Positions 44,638 to 64,000 of a stretch of 64,000 nt of DNA are shown piece after piece. Source of the DNA: Nannochloropsis salina CCMP1776. Lineage: Eukaryota; Sar; Eustigmatophyceae; Eustigmatales; Monodopsidaceae. The position numbers were made by a program, and so were the translations under genes. The stretch spans positions 773 to 64,772 of the forward strand of contig SDOX01000122.1 in assembly GCA_004565275.1 (NCBI GenBank), read 5' to 3'. Within the stretch, counting starts at the first letter, position 1; each line of letters begins with the position of its first letter. Below the pieces are notes generated by a model. It ran no database searches. It was given only the letters and a program-made list of their open reading frames with translations, and had not been told where the DNA came from.

Positions 44638-45195
44638 ATGGAAATTAGGTCATCTTGTTTTTTTTCTTCGAGCGAAGGTAGGAAGAAAAGGCAGTGGCTG
44701 ACTTCATCACAAGCTGCAGCTGTGGAGGCCGCTTTTGATGCTTGGGGAGGAGATTGGAAAGAGCAAGGAGAACAGGAGCTCGAGTCACTGGCCGCTGTAG
44801 TATCTCTGCCCCCACGGACAATAAAGAAGAGACTTGCCTATCTCAGACAAAAAAAGAAAGTTGTCCCAGACGAAATAAATAAAGATACAAAGAAAAGAGA
44901 GTGGTTGACGCCTCTACAAGCTCAAGAAATAGAACTGGCTTTTCACAGATGGGGTGGGGAGTGGGAGGGGAAGGAGGATGAAGTCATTCATTTAGCAGCA
45001 AAATTGGGTTTACCATGCCGTAAAGTGAAGAAACGTTGCGCTTATTTGAGAAGCAAAAGCAAAGGGAAGGGGGAAAATGATGCCGTGACACAAGTTGGGC
45101 CCATGCCTGTGTCGACATGTCCTGTTTTTCTTCCTCATGTAGCATCCCTCGGATTTGCCGAGCTAGAATTGGAGGAGGAGGAGGCAGCAGAATAG
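44638..45195 (+). CDS. Protein with two homeodomain-like repeats
   Basis: A 185-residue frame from the ATG at 44638 to 45195. Two tandem units of about 60 residues align with each other: KRQWLTSSQAAAVEAAFDAW … SLPPRTIKKRLAYLRQKKK (about 18-75) and KREWLTPLQAQEIELAFHRW … GLPCRKVKKRCAYLRSKSK (about 85-142). Each has the homeodomain layout: a first helix after a basic Trp-Leu-Thr start, an internal helix with a Leu-Ala-Ala core, and a basic third helix (KKR.AYLR.K), though the canonical WFxNxR is replaced. DNA binding and nuclear function are inference. The tail is acidic (ELELEEEEAAE). The ATG directly follows a CTCTAG that could be a splice acceptor, so the true start may be upstream. I know of no named family with this pair. 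Confidence 0.65.
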   Translation: MEIRSSCFFSSSEGRKKRQWLTSSQAAAVEAAFDAWGGDWKEQGEQELESLAAVVSLPPRTIKKRLAYLRQKKKVVPDEINKDTKKREWLTPLQAQEIELAFHRWGGEWEGKEDEVIHLAAKLGLPCRKVKKRCAYLRSKSKGKGENDAVTQVGPMPVSTCPVFLPHVASLGFAELELEEEEAAE

Positions 45196-45342
45196 ACAGG
45201 AGGTAGAACAGAGAAAGTGAGCTTAAAAGTCTAGGCAAAGAAAAAATAGAAATGTCCAGGGCGGGAGCCTCAAAGAGGTGCGTCTTCCCTCCGGCCAAAC
45301 TGAAATTTATCCGCCCGCCCTCACGACCGTTTCTTTTCTTGT

Positions 45343-47026
45343 TCAGCCCTCCTCCACCCGTCCCTCCACTGGGACCACGCTATTATAATGCTCGCCCAAC
45401 GCGTAAAAATGCCTGTGGTAGGACAAGAGGAGGGGCTTGGCCTGGTCGTAGTCCTCTGCCCCGATCATGTAGATAGGTTGCTCCGCAGCATACACCCGAA
45501 TGGGCGTCTGGTACGCGTGGCACTTGGAGAGGAGGGAGGGAAAGGAGGAAAGAGGAGCTGATTGAGCCGCGACAAGGGGGATCAGCCCGGGACTAAGGTC
45601 TCGTGTTCGTCTCTCTTTCCTTCCGTACGGCCCTGACTCCCTCCCTCCCTCCCTCCCACCCTCCCTTCCTCCCACCCCCTCCTCACCAGCGCCCGTATCT
45701 CCAGCTCCCCACCCCACTCCGCCGTGTCCTCCACCGCATGCACGTACGCCTCCAAGCCCGCTCCCTCCCCTTCCTCCCCTCCTGCTAGGAAAGGGAGGAA
45801 ATCCTCAGGGTGGGACAGGATGTGTTGAGCGGCGGATCGCCGTACTTCCGGGTAGCCCTGCGAGGGAATACCCTGGTGCTCAAGCTGCGTAGGAGGAAGG
45901 AGGGAGAGGGGGGGAAGGACAGCCAAGGTGGGCGGGAGGTGGGGAGGGAGAAAGCGCTGGTCGAAAGGGGGGAGACAGAGGAATCGAGTGTGGAATGAAA
46001 AAAGAGGGGACAAAAAATAGGAAGGAGGCACGCACCTGGTGTGCAACGGCACGGTAGAGACAGTGGCCGTCGGCGGGGACTTCCTGGACGCGGAGGCCAA
46101 GGGGGGAGAGGAGGGAAAGGATCTGGCCCATCTCCAGGTCTCGCAGAGAGATGACGCCTTCCTTGGCAAGCGCCCGGGCAGCCTCCTCCTCTGCTTCTCT
46201 GCGGGCGCAGTGACATCTCGGCTCAGGAAATGCGCGAAAAACAGTACCTACCATCCATCGCCCCTTTACTCCCGCCCTCCCTCCCTCCTTTCCTACCTTT
46301 CCGCCTTTCGCTCCTTCTTCCGTCTCGCCTTGTCGCGTTTTCGCGCCACTTTTTCAGCAGCTGTGGCCCCGCCATCCTCTTCTTCCTCACTCCCCCCTTC
46401 TCCTTCCTTCCCCCTTCCTTCTCCTCCCTCCTGGCGCCCATTTTTCGACCCAGAGGTCAGGGGCGCGAATCTCACTTCCTTACTGTCCAATCCCCCGCCA
46501 TTTCCTCCTTCATTTCTAGAGGTAGATGCAATTTCAGGCCGGTTAATCACGGTGAGAGGAACCAAAGCAGCTCACAACAGCGGGAGATCAGTGCACTTGC
46601 TTTATTCTCAACCCCTGTACCTATACCTGCTCCCACCTTACCTCCCGCCATTCGGTGCCGCTGCGAATTTTCCCAGTTCCCGTGCGTGACGTTCTTCCAT
46701 GTCCCGCTCCATCCTAGCCACCTCACCTTGCACTTCTGCCTTTTTGGGCTTTGGGGCTTTCTTTAAGAGGGCCCTTGTCTTCCCTTCCAATTGCTAGGAA
46801 AGCCGGATAACGCCGAGGAAATCGGTCAGATTTTTTTCTTTCCCGGTTTCCATTATCCAATTTTCCTTCCAAATGTCAGTTTTTAAAACCCTGCCAACCA
46901 TTGGCATTGGTATCCTCCTCCCCATGCGCTCACCCGGACTTCTGCCTTGTGACGTTTCTGCACCTCTTCCTCTGTCTCCGCGCCATCCACCGTCTCCTCC
47001 GGGGAGCTCGCCTCCATCTGCTCCAT
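45343..47026 (-). CDS. OTUD6-type deubiquitinase (OTU-domain cysteine protease)
   Basis: Six exons: 47026-46934, 46793-46642, 46515-46297, 46198-46036, 45884-45687 and 45522-45343; 334 residues with matching phases. The start MEQMEASSPEETVDG and following EEEVQKRHKAEVRQLEGK match the coiled, charged amino terminus of OTUD6 proteins (RH..E..EL…). A Lys/Arg/Glu-rich helix (KVARKRDKARRKKERK) precedes the OTU domain. Catalytic residues: Asp198-Gly-His-Cys201 in ADGHCLYRA and His320 in GEHYNSVV. Between them lie YPEVRRSAAQHILSHPEDF and AYQTPIRVYAAEQPIYMIG, which carry the usual OTU strands. OTUD6 proteins trim ubiquitin chains and in animals act on translation-associated complexes. It is arranged head to head with RCE1. 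Confidence 0.92.
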
Positions 47027-47599
47027 GACAAGGCACCGATCGCTCCCCGCTATACCTTACCTCTCTGTGTCGTGCGGGGGGGAATTAAAGCCAGCCAGCC
47101 GGCGGGAGTCGAGAGGGACAAAATGGCACTGGAAGGGGAGGAGGTGGCCAAGACAAAGCTTATTCATATGACCGCACTTCGCACGCAAATATTGTCATCG
47201 CCTCCATCTCGACATCTGTCGTAAGAGAGAGCTCCAGAATCTCACAGCTTCTCACCACAATGCCCAGTCTGGGGGCGCTTGACCGTAACGCGACCCTGGC
47301 ATCGGCTTGAGGCCGAGTGGAGGTCGCTGAAGAGAGAAATAAGCGATAGGACCACTACACCAAAAACAAACGAATAATATGTTCCCTTTGTCCATCATTT
47401 CTGGTGCTTGGATCAGAGACAGTGAGAGGAAACATGTGCGGAACGTTTTAATTGATGGACTACGAGGCGATCCTCAGTAGCCGCGCCGTCATAGTTCCCT
47501 TCGTGTATCACTTCCCTCAGGCATGATTTCTAATTCCTACACACACATATACCTCAGGATCGGAGAGGCGTGTTCAAGAGAGGCAACGATCCATTTTTA
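47027..47599. promoter_or_regulatory. Bidirectional promoter between OTUD6 and RCE1
   Basis: 573 bases separate the start codons of two divergent genes, so both promoters and leaders must fit here. I see no TATA box at a convincing distance and no other gene. Assigned from position only. Confidence 0.5.
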
Positions 47600-49676
47600 A
47601 TGGTGCTACACCCAGCGGTCCTTCCGCCCTCCCTGCTTCGAGCCCATGCCGGGCTACAGCCCTCCTCCCTCACACTAGCCTTGGTCGCATGTCTCAGTAT
47701 GGCGATCCTGTACGTCGCGTCCTTGTATCTCTTGCCCGCCTCCATCCGACTCCGGCACCGCGATGACCCCCTTCATATCAAGGCACGATTCGTGTCCGTG
47801 ATTGTGGCGTGCCTCCTTTCAATACGGTACCGACTCGAGCGACATCAGCAAGGGGGGAGGTAGACTGCCTGTCGTGCGACCATCAATTCATCAATATCAA
47901 TGCACACAGGATTTTTCTTCTCTTCGCCACTCCCTCGCCAGGAGCCAGTCTCCCCATTTATGTCTGGCTGGGTCTTACAGGTACGTAACCCTAACCGACC
48001 GTGACATTCGTTGCTGTCGCGCTTGCTACCCCCCTCACGCCCGCATGCCCTCTTCTGCCCTCGCCTCCCTCCCAGGATGGAACAATCCCAGCGTCTTCCT
48101 CCCCTTGCTCGCCATCGTTTGCCTCTTCCTCGGGCCTATCACGGTTATGATAGCGGGTATGCACGCCTCCCTCACACGCCCGGCCCATCTCTGCTAAGCA
48201 ATCCATGACCCTCCCTCTGCCCCCCCTTCCCCGCCTTCCTCTTCCCTTCTACCTTTCATTTGTCGCTTCTCCCCTTCTTCTTTTCCTTTTCCTCGGTCAT
48301 TCTTCACCCGCGCTCTGCCCTCTCCACACTCCCGCGTTCCTCCCTCCCCACCTTTCCTCCCTCCTTCTCTCCCTCCCTTTCCCGCTCTCTCCCTCCCTCC
48401 CTCCACTCTTAGAATGCTACTACGACCGCTGGTACGAACTGGTCGAATACCAGTCGTCCCGACCCCTTCTCTACCACCTCTCTCGCCGCACTGCACCCTC
48501 TCCTCGAAGCTGGCTGGAATGGGTGGATCAACGCAGGCGCCGACACGGACAGGGCAAAGACGTCCTCTGGAGGAACCTGGTGGTGGCGCCCCTAACGGAG
48601 GCAAGGAGGGAGGGAGGGAGGGAGGGAGGGAGGGGTGTATGTATTCGAATGGTGGGCCGGAGAGGTGGCTCGTTGCGTCGTGGCTAGGAATCCAACCTTC
48701 CCCGCCTCCTCCTCCTCCCTCCCTCCTTCCCTCCCTCCCTCCCTCCTTCCCTCCCTTCTCCGGGCACAGGAACTCGTCTTTCGCGCCTGCATGCTTCCCA
48801 TTCTCTATCAGGCTGCCTCCTCTCCTTCCCTCTCTCGTTCGCGCCCTTCTTCCAGCTCTCCCCCCTTGGGGCTCCTCATCCTTCTCACACCCCTCTTCTT
48901 CGGCCTCGCCCACACGCACCACGCGCTTCAGCGGCTCCGAGATGGAGTGCCGGTAGGAAGGGAAAGCGGGGGGAGGGGAGGGAGGGAGGATAGGGGGGAA
49001 GCGTGTGGCGGGAATGGTGGAAGGAATAAGGGGAGGGGGCTTTGGCTGGTCAAGGCGGTCAAGCCCTGTGTGGTTAGCATGGCGTCTCCACTCTCTATGA
49101 GGGGGCTTTGGCTGGTCAAGGCGGTCAAGCCCTGTGTGGTTAGCATGGCGTCTCCACTCTCTGCCCTGCCCTTATCTCACCCACATCTCCTTTCTGCCAC
49201 ACCCCAGGCGCGCATCGCTTTCCTCGGTGTGTGCCTTCAGATCGCCTACACGAGTATTTTCGGTTGGCACGCGGGTGGGGAGGGAGGGAGGGAGAGAGGG
49301 ATTGAGGGAGGAGGAAGAGGGGAAAATAGAAGGAGAAAAGGCAGTGTGTCACAGGCATACTGTTCTCATCCACCACATTCCTTTCCTTCCCCCATTCCCC
49401 CCAGCCTTCCTCTTCCTTCGTACCGGTTCCCTCCTCCCGTGCGTCCTCACGCACTCTTTTTGCAACTTGATGGGTCTGCCCAACCTGGCTTTCCTTCTTC
49501 CTCCTCCCTCCCTCCTCCCACCTCCGCCCTCCTCCTTCATCCTCCACGCGCACCGCGGGAAGATCCTGGGCGTGTATTCCCTCGGCATCGGCCTTTTTGC
49601 CATTCTCTTGTACCCGTGCTCAGATCCCCAGTGGTACTACCGGGAAGAGGGTACGCGCCCTCTGTACTGGCGGTGA
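47600..49676 (+). CDS. RCE1: CAAX prenyl protease 2 (RCE1)
   Basis: Seven exons: 47600-47859, 47949-47980, 48076-48156, 48413-48600, 48770-48952, 49208-49274 and 49405-49676; 360 residues, phases consistent. The ATG at 47600 starts MVLHPAVLPP. The opening membrane segment LVACLSMAILYVASLYLLP and DPLHIKARFVSVIVACLLS follow RCE1. The three ABI/CPBP motifs are intact: EExxxR in PLTEELVFRACMLP (Glu187, Glu188), FxxxH in FFGLAHTHH, and HxxxN in LTHSFCNLMG. The enzyme removes the -AAX tripeptide from prenylated proteins in the ER membrane. Exon 4 ends at the first catalytic-motif Glu and the next intron starts with GC, not GT (see separate entry). A Ser/Pro-rich loop (about residues 200-215) and a Pro-rich loop after motif 3 enlarge the protein compared with the human one. 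Confidence 0.95.
48601..48769 (+). other. GC-AG intron with complementary ends in RCE1
   Basis: The intron between exons 4 and 5 begins GCAAGG after CGGAG and ends GGGCACAG; only this boundary joins PLTE to ELVFRA in phase 0 and no GT donor gives the conserved motif. Its 5' end is six GGGA units and its 3' part is a long CCCTCC/TTCC tract, which are reverse complements of one another. Confidence 0.85.
49034..49162 (+). repeat. 66-bp tandem duplication in an RCE1 intron
   Basis: Two copies, 49034-49099 and 49100-49162, built around GGCTTTGGCTGGTCAAGGCG and ending in TCTCCACTCTCT, essentially identical. Located in intron 5 of RCE1, so coding is unaffected. Confidence 0.95.
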
Positions 49677-50896
49677 GAAGGCGGAGACGGAAAGGAAAGA
49701 GGGCAAGGGTACGTCGGGTTCTTGACGTGCCAGCTGCCGTCGGAGTGCTAGGAGGGGGGGTTAACTTGTTTGTGAGGTGGAAAAGGGATCATCGCAAGTC
49801 GCACGATAGGTTTTGGGTCGCGCAAGACGGCTGTGGAATTAGATGACGGGGAAGCCAGCTTCCAACCGTGATAAGGAGACCTAGCTCATAAAGGCTGAAT
49901 ACGATGGACTGGGAAGAAGAAGAGTGATAGGTTGGATTTCATGTACAATAGACAAAAGAAAGCGTGAGCAATAAGGTATGCTGGTAAAATAGTAAACATG
50001 TGTGTGGCAAAAGACTTGTGGCACGGATTGGCGCACGGGCCACACCATTACGAGGTGAGTGGTCTAGACCTGCAGCGGCAAAGCTTTCTTTAAAGGCTGC
50101 TTGCAATGTAAAGGAAAGTGTATAAAGAACGACATACTATCTGTAGAAGGAGATAGAGCCATGCTTATTATTCCACATGCTTTTCTTTCTTTTTCGGGTG
50201 AGAGAGCATGTTCCGTTATACCACGAGCTACTAGAAGCAGCGTGATGTCGGTCGGAAAAGGACAAAAGAACCGTATTGCAAAATGTTCGAGCTTCTCGTC
50301 TCCAATGGATCAGACATCATGATAATTGCTTTTGCGCGGTGTGTACATGTCACTTGCCGGTGTGAAAGCGTGAAAAGGGACGGCGTGACATCACAGGCCA
50401 TCAAGATACTCCCCTCTGAAAGCTCCCTGCGCTTATGGATGGGCGTCTGTTTTGCGGTCAAACCGTATGACGGGGAAGTATTTTGCAAGTGAGGTTCATC
50501 AAGGTTAGGTCGACGTTGATTTGGAATGTTTGAAGGCCACGCAGAGTCAATTGTTTCCTTATTCACGGCCCCTTCTCGTGCTGACTCGGCCTCCTCCCTG
50601 ACGCAAGAGGGCCGCCAGCGTGCCTTTTTAACCTCTTTTCTACTTGTGTCTTCGCTCTTATTTATTTTGAAAGCATTCATTACTCTCCTCTTACTATTTT
50701 CAAAATTGAAAGCCTGTCGACGTTCAGAAAATGTTGCTTTTCCTTCCCTCGAGTCCATCCTGCATGTGAACTAATCCATTGTGCATCGCTTGCATCCTGC
50801 TTTTGTGCACCATGTTTTCCTTGCGATGCCTCAGTCCCATCGACATTTTTCCCGTTCAACTTGCGCAAAACAGGGCGATATTCAGATTTTGTAGCG
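49677..50896. other. Intergenic stretch between RCE1 and ABCC
   Basis: About 1.2 kb on the shared plus strand: the RCE1 3' flank and the ABCC promoter. A 175-codon minus-strand frame (50758-50231) lacks splice context, ATG context and similarity, and I do not call it. No repeats. Confidence 0.5.
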
Positions 50897-63388
<12,492 letters not shown>

Positions 63389-64000
63389 GTCGGGCTTGAT
63401 TTTGTTACCGGTCGGATAGAATGTACAGTTGCAGGAAAATGGGCGGGTTGGACGATAAAGCAGGGGCCACAGGTAGGAAGGCTCTGGCAGGATCATAGAC
63501 GGTGTATCTTGGCATGGGAGGCGTGGAAATGAGATCATTGTACTGCAACAACCCAGGATATGCAGTACGCGTACGCGGTGAAGCAATGGATAGAGTTGGG
63601 TGCACTGAAGGGACCTGTTCCCGTAAAGTTTTATTATAAAATGAGACAGGGTCGTACTGACGCCACCGCGATTTTCCGCTTACGGGAAGACGGAGGAACG
63701 CCGAGGGCTCATTATGTAGTACTCATAAAGGAAATAAGGAAAGACAGAAGGTTGTCGGGAGGTATCGTGAGCTAAGGATATACTTCTTTCTTTGTATGTG
63801 CCCTTCACAAGGGTGTGAGCTTCAAGGTGTTTGTCACCAAAGCTCAGAATAAAATTATTTCTTTCGTCGTGTCTCGAAAGTCAATACAATCTCTTCGAAT
63901 CTATCGTTTTGATCCTCTGTCCTTTGTAGTATCATGCGTAAAATCAATACACTCGATGGCCGTAAGCTAGAATTGTACCCATCCCGAGTCAATTCGCCTT
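63389..64000. other. 3' flank of ABCC to window end
   Basis: About 610 bases after the ABCC stop. A plus-strand frame to 63775 (containing FYYKMRQGRTDATAIFRL) is short and unsupported. AATAAA-like sequence at about 63848 could serve 3' processing. No second gene is clear before the window ends. Confidence 0.45.

Noticed and set aside
47985-47997. Single telomere-like CCCTAACC near an RCE1 donor
   Set aside because: One and a half units only; expected by chance in C-rich introns.
50231-50758. Minus-strand 175-codon frame between RCE1 and ABCC
   Set aside because: No recognisable domain, no paralogue and no consistent exon neighbours; most of it reads as random composition.

Overview
The window starts with 25 perfect CCCTAA-type repeats, so base 1 is a chromosome end. 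The rest is a compact, intron-rich eukaryotic chromosome arm. TTAGGG telomeres, short GT-AG introns, dense gene packing on both strands and the gene set (plant-type purple acid phosphatase, ABCC transporter, RCE1, NOT2, F-box/kelch, PP2C) suggest a single-celled alga, most likely a stramenopile of the Nannochloropsis type. That placement is inference. I saw no rRNA, tRNA, CRISPR array or recognisable transposon or virus-like element.

Layout. 1-7.7 kb: telomere, a subtelomeric beta-helix-like giant protein on the minus strand, then 3.4 kb of gene-poor A+T-rich DNA. 7.7-20.2 kb: F-box/kelch protein (+), PP2C phosphatase with a long acidic insert (-), four-exon SGNH-hydrolase-like membrane-anchored protein (+), three-exon multi-pass membrane protein (+), FBXO7/PI31-like F-box protein (-). 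21.3-28.6 kb: LARGE-like (GT49) glycosyltransferase (-) and two tandem paralogues of a secreted CAP-like protein with variable acidic repeat inserts (-,-). 30.5-45.2 kb: purple acid phosphatase in 16 exons (+), Cys/His-rich protein (-), CCR4-NOT subunit NOT2 (-) with a TTAGGG tract inside an intron, and a small protein with two homeodomain-like units (+). 45.3-63.4 kb: OTUD6-type deubiquitinase (-) head to head with CAAX protease RCE1 (+), then a 37-exon ABCC transporter (+).

I built exon models from splice sites and reading phase. Phases close without a stop for PP2C, SGNH, LARGE, both CAP-like genes, phosphatase, NOT2 (from its second exon on), OTUD6, RCE1 and ABCC. Several genes bear on protein turnover (two F-box proteins, OTUD6, RCE1), but they are not arranged as an operon or obvious system. 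The observations most worth following are the paired GGGA-rich donor sides and CCCT-rich acceptor sides of many introns, the GC-AG intron that splits the catalytic Glu-Glu pair of RCE1, the CAP-like pair with identical exon architecture but diverging acidic inserts at one site, the interstitial telomere tract in NOT2, and the double homeodomain-like protein.
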